NCBI GenBank assembly: GCA_029552745.1
Contig: JAKPDK010000184.1
Coordinates: 124,001 to 188,000 of the forward strand
Length of the DNA stretch: 64,000 bases
DNA from: Candidatus Hydrogenedentota bacterium
GTDB taxonomy: Bacteria > Hydrogenedentota > Hydrogenedentia > Hydrogenedentales > SLHB01
Direction of reading: 5' to 3'
Made by a program: the position numbers and the translations under genes. Shown here piece by piece: positions 53,443-63,130 of this stretch (position 1 is the first letter of the stretch; the number at the start of each line of letters is the position of its first letter). A model generated the notes under the pieces. The model saw only the letters and a program-made list of their open reading frames with translations. It did not search any database and had not been told where the DNA came from.

Positions 53443-56238
53443 ATGCCTCTTCGGTTACGTTCCTGGGGTGTACTGCTTACGGGTCTGGCTGTATTCGTGA
53501 TTTTCGCATATTCCGGCTGTGTTCCTGAAATCTTGTCGGGCTATAAGTTTACGAGTGCCGACCGGAGTATGCGTTCATGGGGACTGCCCGGGGTATTGAT
53601 GGCTACAGATGGCGCTGGCGGTGGAACAGAAGGGGAAGCTGTTCCACGCACCGTCGTGGAACCTGATGTGATTCGGCGTAATGGCCAATGGCTGTACATA
53701 CTGAATCAGTTCCGCGGGTTGACCATTGTAGACCTACATCAGAACACAATCGTGGCTAATCTCCCCACAATAGGCTTTCCACGAGATATTTACATCCAAA
53801 ATGGGCGCGCTTACGTTTTAGTATCCCGCGCCAACCGTTATGAAGTATCCGGAAACACGGTACGGTTTACCGTAGGATCGCGGCTTTACATTGCGGATAT
53901 CACCGACCCCACTCATGCGCAATTACTATCCTCCTCTGATCTTGCTGGAGACTTGGTAGACAGCCGCCTGGTGGGCGACGTCTTGTATGCTGTAGGCGCC
54001 GAAGTTAATTGGTATTACGCCGTGGGCGAACCAGGTGTGGTGGCAGGTTCGGCGGACGGAAAGGTAGTCAAGACTAGAACGGGTGGTACGTGGGTGACAA
54101 GCGTAAATTGTGCTGAGCCCAATGATATTTTCATCGCCGATGAAATATTTTTTTATGACACGGGCACACAGATTCATGCTACACCGGATGCCATCTTCGT
54201 TTCTTCACCCAATTGGGGTTCCAGTAATACTTCCATCACCTACGTGGATATCAGCGACCCGAACGGCAGCATGGCAGTACGTGGCTCCGTTAATGTCAAG
54301 GGGCAAGTAATGGACCGTTTCAAACTTGATTATTGGAACGGCATCCTGCGCGTTGTATCCCTTGCTTGGAACAATACGCGGAGAACCTTTGTGACCACGG
54401 TTGACTGCACAGATCCCGATACGCTGGGTATCTTGGCAGAATACGAGTTCGAACGCGCTCAGGGTGAGACATTATTTGCCACTAGGTTTGAGGGAGACCG
54501 CGCCTATGTAGTGACCTACCTCATCGTGGACCCATTGTTTGTTCTTGATCTCTCTGATCCGACGAACCCTATGGTGACCGGCGAACTGGAAGTGCCTGGC
54601 TGGTCTACGCACATCGAGCCGCGAGGCGACCGCCTGATTGCCCTCGGTGTCGACGACACGGGAGGAAGTCGTCGAGTCTGCGTCAGCCTTTTTGACGTGG
54701 CAGATCCCGCTCAACCCGGTTTGGCAGACCGTGTCACCTTTGGGACATCTTGGAATTGGTCAAGTGCCTATGATGACGTCAAATCCTTGGCAATATTTGA
54801 TGATACGATCGTTGTACCTTTCTCCGGTTGGGAAGAAGGGTATGGACAGGGCTTCAATCGTCTTCAATTCATTTCCTATACACGAGACGATTTAACTCTC
54901 CGGGGCTTCGTAGATGTTAACGGCACGGTTTTACGCACATTCCAGTATCAAGGCTTATACTATTGCGTCACAACAGAACAGTTAGTCACGATTGATGCCA
55001 GCGACCTTAACAATCCCGTAGTTGTGAACCATCTCGTCTTGGCGGAAAACGTTTCCGATTTTCTGGAGATAACACCGACACTAGGGGCGGAAATCGTCTC
55101 TCAAGCTGAAAGCGGCAAAACCAGCGTCCACTTGAAATCACTGGCGAAAGCCACCTTGGGCACAATCGATGTAGATGTGGGTTATGTGGTCGATAGTTTT
55201 GTTTACAATACAAACGTAGTTTTAGTGGGTCAAAAATGGGAGCCGGACTACCACTACTTGGTGGTCATGATCGATTGCTCGGTACCTTCTTCCCCAGAAA
55301 TTGCCGCCACGATCCCTGTCGATGTCGATCCCTTTGTACCGTGGTGGTTTGACTTCGATGGCCCTGTAGTTTGGGGTAGTGCAGATATTCGCGAAGCCAA
55401 AATGATGGTCTACCCTTGGCGGGTAGCAGCGCCTGGGGCAGCGTACTTGGCGGGCGACAAACTTGCGCTGCGCTGTTCAGCTTCGTCGTACGACAACCGA
55501 GTCGGAAATGAGATTTCTCCGTCTCAAGGGTTGGCAATTGTTGACCTGACCCAGAAACGTTGGACAAGGACTATTGGGCTAGGTTTTCGCGACGTCGTTT
55601 CCGTAAATGCCGTCGGACAATATTTATACGTGACCAATAAGAAATCCGCTAGTAACGTGTCTATTCAACCGTTGTGCGCGTATTTCATCACTCGAATCGA
55701 CCCTAGTACGGGTAGCGGTGGGGTGTCAGCAAATGTGCCTGGCGTTTTCGTACAGTACAATCCTTCTACCCAGATTTTGACACTACGCGATGACCAATGG
55801 TCAACGTTCTACAGCATGAAGACGGTGCTTCGTACCGTGTCGTGGGATGGAGTCTCCGAAGATGTCTCGCCGATAGCGTTGCAAGACCTGCCGGACGGTA
55901 CGAATCAGATACTCGGCAGAGGTCCCAAGATCTATGTGGACGCTTACGCCTATGATGGTTACCGGCTATACCTGGTGCAGCAAAACGCAGCAGGTAGGCT
56001 GACATTGGGAACCGGTATTCTCTGCACAGACCAATGGGGAACACTTATTGACGCGCATAGCACGGCGGCATACGTTAGTGTAGGCGATGGCGCCATCGTG
56101 AAGTACAACTGCACGGGCTCGTCTCCGCAATTTAGCCAACTCGTAGAGGTCATGGGCGCACCGATGCGGATCCGATTCGGCAGTGCGCACGCTTATGCTC
56201 CACTGGGTTACTTCGGTACGGCTGAGTTGCCGCTATAA
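53443..56238 (+). CDS. Beta-propeller lipoprotein
   Basis: A 931-residue lipoprotein: the signal ends in a lipobox-like FAYSGC. The rest is beta-propeller-like; EPDVIRRNGQWLYILNQFRG with LTIVDL resembles the start of the secreted C-terminal-beta-propeller family (PF09826). Blade-like strings such as LYIADITDPTHAQLL, VLDLSDPTNPMVTGELEVPG and VDISDPNGSMAVRG repeat through the protein. ATG at 53443 (AAGGAG seven bases upstream) is preferred over 53404. Probably outside the cytoplasm; function unknown. It stands alone between the IS remnant and the NAD-salvage operon. Confidence 0.78.
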   Translation: MPLRLRSWGVLLTGLAVFVIFAYSGCVPEILSGYKFTSADRSMRSWGLPGVLMATDGAGGGTEGEAVPRTVVEPDVIRRNGQWLYILNQFRGLTIVDLHQNTIVANLPTIGFPRDIYIQNGRAYVLVSRANRYEVSGNTVRFTVGSRLYIADITDPTHAQLLSSSDLAGDLVDSRLVGDVLYAVGAEVNWYYAVGEPGVVAGSADGKVVKTRTGGTWVTSVNCAEPNDIFIADEIFFYDTGTQIHATPDAIFVSSPNWGSSNTSITYVDISDPNGSMAVRGSVNVKGQVMDRFKLDYWNGILRVVSLAWNNTRRTFVTTVDCTDPDTLGILAEYEFERAQGETLFATRFEGDRAYVVTYLIVDPLFVLDLSDPTNPMVTGELEVPGWSTHIEPRGDRLIALGVDDTGGSRRVCVSLFDVADPAQPGLADRVTFGTSWNWSSAYDDVKSLAIFDDTIVVPFSGWEEGYGQGFNRLQFISYTRDDLTLRGFVDVNGTVLRTFQYQGLYYCVTTEQLVTIDASDLNNPVVVNHLVLAENVSDFLEITPTLGAEIVSQAESGKTSVHLKSLAKATLGTIDVDVGYVVDSFVYNTNVVLVGQKWEPDYHYLVVMIDCSVPSSPEIAATIPVDVDPFVPWWFDFDGPVVWGSADIREAKMMVYPWRVAAPGAAYLAGDKLALRCSASSYDNRVGNEISPSQGLAIVDLTQKRWTRTIGLGFRDVVSVNAVGQYLYVTNKKSASNVSIQPLCAYFITRIDPSTGSGGVSANVPGVFVQYNPSTQILTLRDDQWSTFYSMKTVLRTVSWDGVSEDVSPIALQDLPDGTNQILGRGPKIYVDAYAYDGYRLYLVQQNAAGRLTLGTGILCTDQWGTLIDAHSTAAYVSVGDGAIVKYNCTGSSPQFSQLVEVMGAPMRIRFGSAHAYAPLGYFGTAELPL

Positions 56239-56392
56239 TTCCGCAAGCTCCTCGAAGGGACGGGAAAAACAGTACCGCCCCTCTCATTTTTTCGACGGCG
56301 TGTTCGTCCCAATCCTCCTATTTCTTGTTTTTGAAAACCCAGATAGCTAAAGTAGCCTAAAATACCAAGTCCTTAAAGAAAGGCAGAAAACC

Positions 56393-56953
56393 ATGGCAGA
56401 AAAGGGTGTGTATACCTACGAATATCCTCGTTTGATGACAACAGTCGACGCGGTTATTTTTGCTATCGAGTCCGAATCCATTTCCGTGCTTCTGATTGAA
56501 CGAAAACAAGAACCTTTTGCGGGTTGCTGGGCGTTGCCGGGAGGTTACGTAGAAATGGACGAACTCTTAAAAAACGCTGCCGCTCGCGAATTATGGGAAG
56601 AAACCGGTATCTCTGGTATCGAACTTGACCTTATTGGTGTCTTTGACGACCCCAAACGAGATCCTCGAGGACGCACAATAGGAATCGCCTTTCTGGGAGT
56701 TGTCGACGGCACTCCTCCCACTCCAAAGAGCGGCGATGATGCAGCGGGAGCGGCGTGGTTCCGCCTCACCGAACTACCCAAGTTAGCATTCGATCATAGC
56801 GACATCATTGTACGTTCGCTCGAAAAACTCACACACGATGCTACCTGCCCGATTCATCCTCCGGCATGGTATGATGAAACGATCTTGAACCGCATTCATA
56901 GGGCGTTGGCTGGAGAACTAAAACATAGGGAAAAAGAGAAACATGAGAATTGA
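56393..56953 (+). CDS. Nudix hydrolase
   Basis: A 186-residue Nudix protein with the box split as GGYVEMDE / AARELWEETGI (positions about 51-73). LLIERKQEPFAGCWALPGG and IGVFDDPKRDPRGRTIGIAF are ADP-ribose-pyrophosphatase-like. It lacks the C-terminal winged helix of the NrtR regulators. It starts the NAD-salvage operon and overlaps pncA by 11 bases. It would recycle ADP-ribose or another nucleoside diphosphate derivative. Confidence 0.88.
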   Translation: MAEKGVYTYEYPRLMTTVDAVIFAIESESISVLLIERKQEPFAGCWALPGGYVEMDELLKNAAARELWEETGISGIELDLIGVFDDPKRDPRGRTIGIAFLGVVDGTPPTPKSGDDAAGAAWFRLTELPKLAFDHSDIIVRSLEKLTHDATCPIHPPAWYDETILNRIHRALAGELKHREKEKHEN

Positions 56954-57521
56954 CCCTGCGCGAGACGCACTGATTGTGGTTGATGTTCAACGCGATTTTT
57001 GCCCGGGTGGCGCCTTAGCTGTCCGCGAAGGCGACGAAATCGTTCCCCTCATTAACCAGGTGATCCCGCGTTTCGAGCACCTTTTTTTTACGAGAGATTG
57101 GCACCCGGCAGATCACTGCAGCTTTAGTCCTAAACCTCAGTTTGTAGACAAGAGTTGGCCTGCCCACTGCGTCCAAGGGACAACAGGGGCGGAATTTCAT
57201 CCCCTGTTGCTCCTTCCTGAAAACGCGGTGATCATCAGCAAGGGTGTAACATCGGACAAAGAAGCCTATAGTGGTTTTGACAATACGCCTTTGGCTGAAC
57301 TTTTAAAGAAAAGACATATCCAACGGCTGTTTATTTGTGGTCTCGCAACAGACTATTGCGTCAAAGCCACCGCACTGGACGGCTTAAAAAACGGCTTTAC
57401 GGTGGTGCTGTTCGCCGATGCTTGCCGCGGGGTAGACATTCCCCCAGGTACGGTGGAAGAAACATGGCGTGAACTACGTGACGCTGGCGCCTTAAGTTGC
57501 TCAACGGGAGACTTAGCGTGA
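56943..57521 (+). CDS. pncA: Nicotinamidase
   Basis: A 192-residue isochorismatase-fold amidase. Catalytic Asp14 is in LIVVDVQRDFCPGGALAV; the metal site is RDWHPADHCSF; Lys lies in ISKGVTSDKEAYSGF; the nucleophile is Cys in GLATDYCVKATALDG. It converts nicotinamide to nicotinate, the substrate of the pncB product encoded next. Its start overlaps the Nudix gene and its stop overlaps pncB by 4 bases. Confidence 0.93.
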   Translation: MRIDPARDALIVVDVQRDFCPGGALAVREGDEIVPLINQVIPRFEHLFFTRDWHPADHCSFSPKPQFVDKSWPAHCVQGTTGAEFHPLLLLPENAVIISKGVTSDKEAYSGFDNTPLAELLKKRHIQRLFICGLATDYCVKATALDGLKNGFTVVLFADACRGVDIPPGTVEETWRELRDAGALSCSTGDLA

Positions 57522-58984
57522 CGCACGGGATGTACAACTGGTTCAAAAAAGAAGGCATGGCGTTGCTCACGGATTTCTATGAACTCACCATGATGGCAGG
57601 CTATCTCCACGAAAAGAAAGCCGATCAAGAGGTCTGCTTTGAGTATTTTTTCCGTAGCCTGCCGCCCCACACGGGCTTTGCGGTTGCCGCAGGTTTGGAA
57701 CCGTTTTTGGATTATCTGGAAGAACTCCGATTTACGGCAGACGACATTGCGTACCTCCGCGAACTGGGAGTATTCGATGAGATCTTCCTAGATTATCTTC
57801 TCGGCTTTCGCCCCTCGTGCACCGTGCGAGCCATACCGGAAGGCACCCTCGTTTTTCCATACGAGCCCATAATTCAAATTGAGGGACCCATCATCGAAGC
57901 GCAACTCATCGAAACGGCACTCTTGAACATCCTCAACTACCAAACATTGATCGCCACAAAAGCTTCGCGGATCTGCCTTGCCGCAGAGGGGGAACCGGTG
58001 TTCGAATTCGGACTGCGCCGGGCGCACGGACCTGACGGAGGTTTGAGCGGCTCGCGGGCCGCTTACATCGGAGGATGCACAAGTACCTCGAATGTGTTGG
58101 CGGGCAAGGTCTACGGAATACCGGTAGCCGGTACTCATGCTCATAGTTGGGTGATGAGTTTTCCAAGCGAACGGGAAGCCTTTCGCGCCTTCGCGCGGAT
58201 TTATCCTAAACGCTGCGTGCTACTTGTCGACACCTACGACCCCGTGGAAAGTGGCATTCCCAACGCGATCGCCGTATTCAAAGAAATGCAAGAACAAGGC
58301 ATTCCCGTACGCCCAGCCATTCGGCTCGATTCCGGGGACTTGGCAAAGCTAAGTAAAATCGCATATCAGATGATGACGGGTGCAGGTTTGGAGAATCCGC
58401 TGATTGTCGCTTCAAACGAACTGCATGAAGACATCATCGCGGACCTGAAGCGGCAAAAGGCGAAAATCAATGCTTGGGGCGTAGGCACAAGCCTGATCAC
58501 TTCTTATAACTGCCCCGCATTGTCCGGCGTGTACAAACTCGCGGCTGTAAAAGAAAAGGGCAGCTGGTTGCCTCGAATTAAGGTGACCTCGAATCTGGAA
58601 AAAGCCACAGACCCCGGGAAAAAACAAATCGTCCGATACTTCGATGCTGACAACCATCCCATCGGCGACGTCTTATTCGAAGATGGGGAAGCAATTCCCG
58701 AACGGGGGGAGATTCGCGGCTTTCACCGTAACCAGCCACATATCCCTCAAAAAATCAAAAATGCGGCAAAAGCCCAGCCTCTGCTTGAAATTGTCTTCAA
58801 AAACGGTCGCCGCATTCGTCCGCCCGTGCCCGTACATCAAATTCGAGAGCGCGTTCAGGAACAAATTCAATCTCTTCCGGAAGAGTACAAACGTCTGCGC
58901 AACCCCCAAATCTATGATGTCATGTTGTCCGAAAACGTGGGAAAACTGAAAGAGCGCCTCATCGCAAATCCAGAACAATGGTAA
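57518..58984 (+). CDS. pncB: Nicotinate phosphoribosyltransferase
   Basis: A 488-residue NAPRTase, the next step after PncA in NAD salvage. LLTDFYELTMMAGYLHEKKA, FEFGLRRAHGPDGGLSGSRA, GIPVAGTHAHSWVMSF and AIRLDSGDLAKLSK are the family landmarks. GTG at 57518 overlaps the pncA stop (GTGA) and has GGGAG seven bases upstream, so it is preferred over the TTG at 57497. With the Nudix and pncA genes it forms a coupled three-gene operon. Confidence 0.94.
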   Translation: MTHGMYNWFKKEGMALLTDFYELTMMAGYLHEKKADQEVCFEYFFRSLPPHTGFAVAAGLEPFLDYLEELRFTADDIAYLRELGVFDEIFLDYLLGFRPSCTVRAIPEGTLVFPYEPIIQIEGPIIEAQLIETALLNILNYQTLIATKASRICLAAEGEPVFEFGLRRAHGPDGGLSGSRAAYIGGCTSTSNVLAGKVYGIPVAGTHAHSWVMSFPSEREAFRAFARIYPKRCVLLVDTYDPVESGIPNAIAVFKEMQEQGIPVRPAIRLDSGDLAKLSKIAYQMMTGAGLENPLIVASNELHEDIIADLKRQKAKINAWGVGTSLITSYNCPALSGVYKLAAVKEKGSWLPRIKVTSNLEKATDPGKKQIVRYFDADNHPIGDVLFEDGEAIPERGEIRGFHRNQPHIPQKIKNAAKAQPLLEIVFKNGRRIRPPVPVHQIRERVQEQIQSLPEEYKRLRNPQIYDVMLSENVGKLKERLIANPEQW

Positions 58985-59046
58985 CGAGTGGTGGCGCTTG
59001 GCTGACTTAGTACCACCTCATAAAGGCGACAATGGGAACGTATATC

Positions 59047-59352
59047 CTATCGTCTGTCCTCCCAAGTCTGCAGAGGACTATAAATGTACGTAACGTATCC
59101 CGCCGCCGTGATGGTAATTGTATAGTTGCCCTCCGGTACGTTATACATGTAAAAGACACCTTGTGAGTCCGAAACGGCGTGAAACGTGTAGCCCATGCCT
59201 GTCATAGTGGCTTCGGCATTTGGAATAGGCAGACTACTGGCTGTACTAATGACTACACCCCGCAAGGTACCGTCACGTTGAGCCAAAGGACAGGGCGCTA
59301 AGAACACGACAAACGCGACTAACATGCATCGACTTAAGAAAAACCTGCGCAT
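59047..59352 (-). CDS. Small secreted carboxypeptidase-regulatory-like protein
   Basis: A 101-residue exported protein. After the signal peptide (MRRFFLSRCMLVAFVVFLAP) there is a single beta-sandwich domain of the carboxypeptidase-regulatory type (GTLRGVVISTASSLPIPNAE, DSQGVFYMYNVPEGNYTITI). ATG at 59352 has AAGGAG seven bases upstream; the frame extends further but that part has no ribosome-binding site. The family often sits on cell-surface proteins; standing alone it may be a surface adaptor. It is a single gene, convergent with pncB. Confidence 0.75.
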   Translation of the reverse strand: MRRFFLSRCMLVAFVVFLAPCPLAQRDGTLRGVVISTASSLPIPNAEATMTGMGYTFHAVSDSQGVFYMYNVPEGNYTITITAAGYVTYIYSPLQTWEDRR

Positions 59353-59612
59353 TTCCCCGCTCCTTGACAGTTGCGAATGGGAACCACCCCCACACCTTTT
59401 CTCCAGAATGCCCCTCTTCCTAAAATTAGTCAAGAAAAAAATGATTCCGAGACTGAAATGAATACAGCCTTTTTTCCCCGAAGGTTTCTCTTATCACCCA
59501 ATAAGTACTTGGCGTTTTGTCAATTTCACCACTATCGACGCCTTTTTGTGTATAAGTTCACATACGTTTGGCACTACATTGAAGAGGTAGACTAGCACTT
59601 ATGCGCCCGGTT

Positions 59613-59756
59613 GTCATTGCGAGGGGCGAGTCGCCGAAGCAACGAAGCAATCCATTCAACCGCGCAGCGCAAGAGGGCGTCGGACAGGGGTTAGGGTAAC
59701 GTCCGGACACCTGAGGGGATTGCCACGTCGTGCATAACGGCACTCCTCGGAATGAC
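59613..59756. repeat. Dispersed 140-bp palindromic element, full copy
   Basis: GTCATTGCGAGGGGCGAGTC to CACTCCTCGGAATGAC, inner arms CAACGAAGCAATCC and GGGGATTGCCACGTCGTG, central CGCGCAGCGCAAGAGGGCGT. Same class as 13723 and 47478. It precedes the duplicated module at 59785-60156. Confidence 0.85.
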
Positions 59757-59784
59757 ACCGCGGGGGGATGCATCGCGGCGGGAC

Positions 59785-59889
59785 TTAGTAGGTAAAAACG
59801 CGTAATCCCAAATACTCAACGGGTTCGTAAATGGCCCGAAGGTAGTTCGGGGTACCATGCGTCGCTGGCTTTTCCTTAACGACATATAT
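59785..59889 (-). CDS. Possible small ORF duplicated at 4.6 kb
   Basis: Minus strand frame encoding VVKEKPATHGTPNYLRAIYE, then PVEYLGLRVFTY and TAA. It aligns without gaps with the block at 4581-4683, which has a TGA inside. The start is unclear (ATA at 59889 aligns with ATG in the other copy; TTG at 59910 is open). Family not recognised. Could instead be a structured RNA. Confidence 0.35.
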   Translation of the reverse strand: MYVVKEKPATHGTPNYLRAIYEPVEYLGLRVFTY

Positions 59890-59956
59890 GAAAAGCCCTA
59901 TCTTCCTCAACCCACGCTAACAAAAAGCGTCAGAGATGCTGGACGAATGCATTTTG

Positions 59957-59985
59957 TTGACATTCTTGCTCTTAACCTGTAAAGT
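59957..59985 (+). promoter_or_regulatory. Sigma70 promoter of small ORF
   Basis: TTGACA-N17-TAAAGT; consensus -35 and near-consensus -10. CTGGAC ends 12 bases upstream of the -35, as in the copy at 4756-4784. Drives the small ORF at 60052. Confidence 0.75.
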
Positions 59986-60051
59986 CTAATGTAGCAAGAA
60001 GTCGTGAGAGGGCATTTCAAGTAGAGAACTGACAAAAAAGGAGAAAATCAA

Positions 60052-60156
60052 ATGCCGCAGTTCGACCCCGTACAATTTTTATTGGCATTCTTGCTGTTCT
60101 TACTCCAGTTTTTCTTGGGTAGTTCGAACAACCTATTCAATCTATTCCGCTTCTAA
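60052..60156 (+). CDS. Small 34-residue hydrophobic protein
   Basis: AAGGAG lies eight bases before the ATG. The product (PQFDPVQFLLAFLLFLLQFF then a short tail NLFNLFRF) is one strongly hydrophobic helix with a short polar end, like a small membrane protein or type I toxin. The gene lies 66 bases after a consensus promoter and has the same upstream arrangement as the small ORF at 4842, without protein similarity. Family not recognised. Confidence 0.6.
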   Translation: MPQFDPVQFLLAFLLFLLQFFLGSSNNLFNLFRF

Positions 60157-60252
60157 GCGGCGACTATGACAAATGCAATAAGTGACAGAAGTGCCAAACC
60201 GTGAAAACACAGTCCATCTTTCGGTGGACTATTGGTGAAAGGGGTACGTGTC

Positions 60253-61083
60253 ATGAACTCAGCAAGATACAAGTTAGGTTTCGTCGTTTTAGTCCTCTTT
60301 TTTTCTGCCTCGGCTTTCGCCGGGGAGTTAAACCTATGGGTTTCCTACTATTTCAGCGGAGAGTCAAATCGGGCGTCAGGTGAGTACGCCGATGCCAGTG
60401 TGTTGCTTGCGGATGCCCGCGGCGAACTACACAAAACACGGGTCGAGCCCCACCGCGTGGTACTCACCCTCACCGCGCAAGGCATGACAAAAATGGCATC
60501 GGATGATTATGAAGGTGCGGAACAATGTCTCCTGAAAGCCCTTCGAAAAGCCGAACAGGCGTTGGGCAGGAAAAGCCGCTGGCTCCCCGCGGTACTCAAC
60601 AGCCTCGGCGACCTCTATTACGTAACGGGCGCACCCGAGAAATCGGAAACTTACTATCGCCGAGTACTGTATTTGACAGAGCGTGACCAGACCAACTTGG
60701 AAGTGTGTCGAGCGCTCAACGGTTTGGCTTTAATTGATTGCGGGTCGCCGGTGGAATCCGAGGAGCTTCTGAAACGCGCGATCACAATCCATGAGAAAAA
60801 CTTGCGTGGACTGCATCCGTATTGCGCTACGGCGTACACAAACTTGGGAATTCTCTATACAAATCTAGGAAAATACGATCAAGCCAAAGAGGCTCTGGAT
60901 TGTGCTGCCTACATCCAGAACAAATCGCTGGGCGCCGTTCATCCGGATGTGGCACTTCGCTTAGAGGCTCAAGCCGCACTTGATGCAAAAACGGGGAAAC
61001 CCCAGGATGCTGCGGCTCTCCAGAAACAAGCGGAAGCCATTCGCAAACATTTTCAGGAAATCAATCAAACCAAGACCTCATGA
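60253..61083 (+). CDS. TPR-repeat secreted protein
   Basis: A 276-residue exported protein. A signal peptide (LGFVVLVLFFSASAFA) is followed by tetratricopeptide repeats from about residue 60 (ALRKAEQALGRKSRWLPAVL, NSLGDLYYVTGAPEKSETYY; AYTNLGILYTNLGKYDQAKE). These form protein-binding solenoids. The ATG at 60253 has GGGG eight bases upstream and gives a proper signal. Its stop overlaps the convergent pgl stop by six bases (TCATGA). It lies 97 bases after the small hydrophobic ORF and may share its transcript. Confidence 0.8.
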   Translation: MNSARYKLGFVVLVLFFSASAFAGELNLWVSYYFSGESNRASGEYADASVLLADARGELHKTRVEPHRVVLTLTAQGMTKMASDDYEGAEQCLLKALRKAEQALGRKSRWLPAVLNSLGDLYYVTGAPEKSETYYRRVLYLTERDQTNLEVCRALNGLALIDCGSPVESEELLKRAITIHEKNLRGLHPYCATAYTNLGILYTNLGKYDQAKEALDCAAYIQNKSLGAVHPDVALRLEAQAALDAKTGKPQDAAALQKQAEAIRKHFQEINQTKTS

Positions 61084-61815
61084 GATGCCTTGCTGACGTG
61101 GTAGCAGTCGGCTTGCAGCAAGGTCTACGTACCATTCGCTGATCTTTGCCAGGCGTTGCACAGGGAAAGATTCCCCGTTGAATACGCGCTGCAACGTGTC
61201 AGCTTTGTCTTGCCCTACTACCAGAAATCTCCTTTTCGCGGCGTTTTCCAAGACCGGAAACGTCATGGTCACACGAGGAATGCCTCTGTCCGGGCTATCC
61301 GTACGCAATACGAGACGGATGTTTTCTTGACATGCCGCGGCGCCGGGAAATAGCGACGCCGTGTGACCGTCCGCTCCCATTCCCAACAAGACGCAATCAA
61401 GGCGCGGCACCCCGAAACCGCCATCTGGAACATACTGCCGCAATAATTGCTCGTATCGCTCGGGGGCGTCCTCGCGTTCTACTTCCATTCGAAACGCCCT
61501 GATCAGGGGGACTTTCGCCAGAAAGGTCTCATGAATCATGCGCCAGTTGGAGGCTTCGTGGTCGGGAGGCACACAGCGTTCGTCCACCTGATACAAATAC
61601 ACACGCTCCCAAAGGGACAAGTCTCCATACTTCAGAGCGAGTAACTTAAAAAGTGCCTCCGGCGTTTTCCCTCCGGAAACCGCAAGATGAAAATCGTGTT
61701 CCTGACGCGCTATTTCCGACACAAGCACATCGGCAAGCTTTTCGGCAGGGTCGGAGCATACGCATACGACAGGCGAAACATCCATGGGAATACTTTCTTG
61801 TCCGTCGCTCATCAT
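61078..61815 (-). CDS. pgl: 6-phosphogluconolactonase
   Basis: A 245-residue lactonase of the pentose phosphate pathway, hydrolysing 6-phosphogluconolactone. Landmarks are AVSGGKTPEALFKLLA, YQVDERCVPPDHEASNWRMI and LLGMGADGHTASLFPG. The start is uncertain: ATG at 61815, 61812 or 61785 are possible, none with a strong ribosome-binding site; 61815 gives the family's length. It follows the aminotransferase gene by about 10 bases on the same strand. Confidence 0.88.
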   Translation of the reverse strand: MMSDGQESIPMDVSPVVCVCSDPAEKLADVLVSEIARQEHDFHLAVSGGKTPEALFKLLALKYGDLSLWERVYLYQVDERCVPPDHEASNWRMIHETFLAKVPLIRAFRMEVEREDAPERYEQLLRQYVPDGGFGVPRLDCVLLGMGADGHTASLFPGAAACQENIRLVLRTDSPDRGIPRVTMTFPVLENAAKRRFLVVGQDKADTLQRVFNGESFPVQRLAKISEWYVDLAASRLLPRQQGIS

Positions 61816-61825
61816 CCGGGTTGGG

Positions 61826-63130
61826 TCAGCAACTCGTTGTGTACTGAACAATGGCTTCGCGCAACGTTTTGAAAATATGAGCGCGTTTCGTATCGTCGGT
61901 TTCCAAAAGCGTCATCCGGAAACCATAGCGGTTGCAGTAAAACCCAGTCAAAGGCACCACAACAATCCCGGTGCTTCCCATAAGGTAGTACACAAACCGT
62001 TTGTCGGGTCGAACATTGCGCGTCAATTCCTCAATTTTTGTACGTATAGCGGGATTCTCGATGGGCAAAGTCTGGCGGTCGTTTAACACTCCATCCTTGA
62101 ATACCACCGTGAAATAAAACGCACCGCCCGGTTTATTGACGAGAACGCAGTCCAAATCTTTGAACACGTCGTATGCCTCTTGGGCACGACGCTCAAACAT
62201 CTGTTCCCGGCACGTGAGGTGCTTTTCATACCGCGGGTCGCCCATAACCCGTGGAATGGTGAGCTGAGGAAGTGTTGTGGAAGAGACTTCCAATCGTTTG
62301 GCGGCTAACAGACTCCGGACATAAGTGGCGAAATTTTCGTCCTTGCCACGATTTAGGATCTCGATCCAGCCGCAGCGCGCCCCAGGCCAAGGATACTCTT
62401 TGCTAATTCCCCGCATGGCGATCGCCGGCACATCACCCACCCACTCGCTCATGTGAAGCCGTGGGCTTCCGTTGTAAACAATGTGGACATAGATCTCATC
62501 GGCTATTAAAAACAAATCATACTCGCGCGCCACAGCGGCAATTTCTTCCAACAATGCGCGCGGATACACCGCCCCTGTCGGATTGTCCGGCGACAATAAC
62601 AAGATGCCGGCGATGGAGTCGTTGTACTTGACCTTGTTCCGTATGTCGTCCACATCAGGGAGCCAACCGTTGTAAGGATCCAGTTCGTAGGTGACGTGGC
62701 TATACCCGCTGTGAGCGGCTTCTGCTGAAGAATGGGTACTGTATGCCGGCGACGGTCCCAAAATCCTCGCCTCTCTCCGTAGAAAACCGTAGACCTTCGC
62801 CACGGCATCTCCCAGTCCATTGAAAAACATAATGTCGTCTGGCGTGATTTGGACGCCGCCGGGGCGTCTGTTCACTTGCTCGGCAAGGAACTCACGGACT
62901 TCCGGGACCCCGGCCGTGTCGCAGTATGCCCATGATTGCGGATCATCTACGAGATTATGAACGATGGCTTGGATCCACTCGGGCGGCGTTTCACCTTTTT
63001 GTATAGGATCCCCAATGTTTTCCCAAATCAGTTCCTTGCCCGCCTTCCGTATCTCATGCGCAATTTGAACAATCTCTCGAATCTCATAGTGCAGTTCGCC
63101 TGCGCCCATGTGAACAATGTTTCGTCTCAT
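61826..63130 (-). CDS. PLP-dependent aminotransferase, class I/II
   Basis: A 434-residue aminotransferase of the aspartate/alanine superfamily. The PLP Lys244 is in GISKEYPWPGARCGW; Asp211 and Tyr214 are in IADEIYVHIVY; SPDNPTGAVYP binds the substrate carboxylate region. The ending WENIGDPIQKGE near the N-terminus is typical of the family. The substrate pair is not certain (alanine or a related amino acid). Starts at ATG 63130. It is followed by pgl. Confidence 0.88.
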   Translation of the reverse strand: MRRNIVHMGAGELHYEIREIVQIAHEIRKAGKELIWENIGDPIQKGETPPEWIQAIVHNLVDDPQSWAYCDTAGVPEVREFLAEQVNRRPGGVQITPDDIMFFNGLGDAVAKVYGFLRREARILGPSPAYSTHSSAEAAHSGYSHVTYELDPYNGWLPDVDDIRNKVKYNDSIAGILLLSPDNPTGAVYPRALLEEIAAVAREYDLFLIADEIYVHIVYNGSPRLHMSEWVGDVPAIAMRGISKEYPWPGARCGWIEILNRGKDENFATYVRSLLAAKRLEVSSTTLPQLTIPRVMGDPRYEKHLTCREQMFERRAQEAYDVFKDLDCVLVNKPGGAFYFTVVFKDGVLNDRQTLPIENPAIRTKIEELTRNVRPDKRFVYYLMGSTGIVVVPLTGFYCNRYGFRMTLLETDDTKRAHIFKTLREAIVQYTTSC

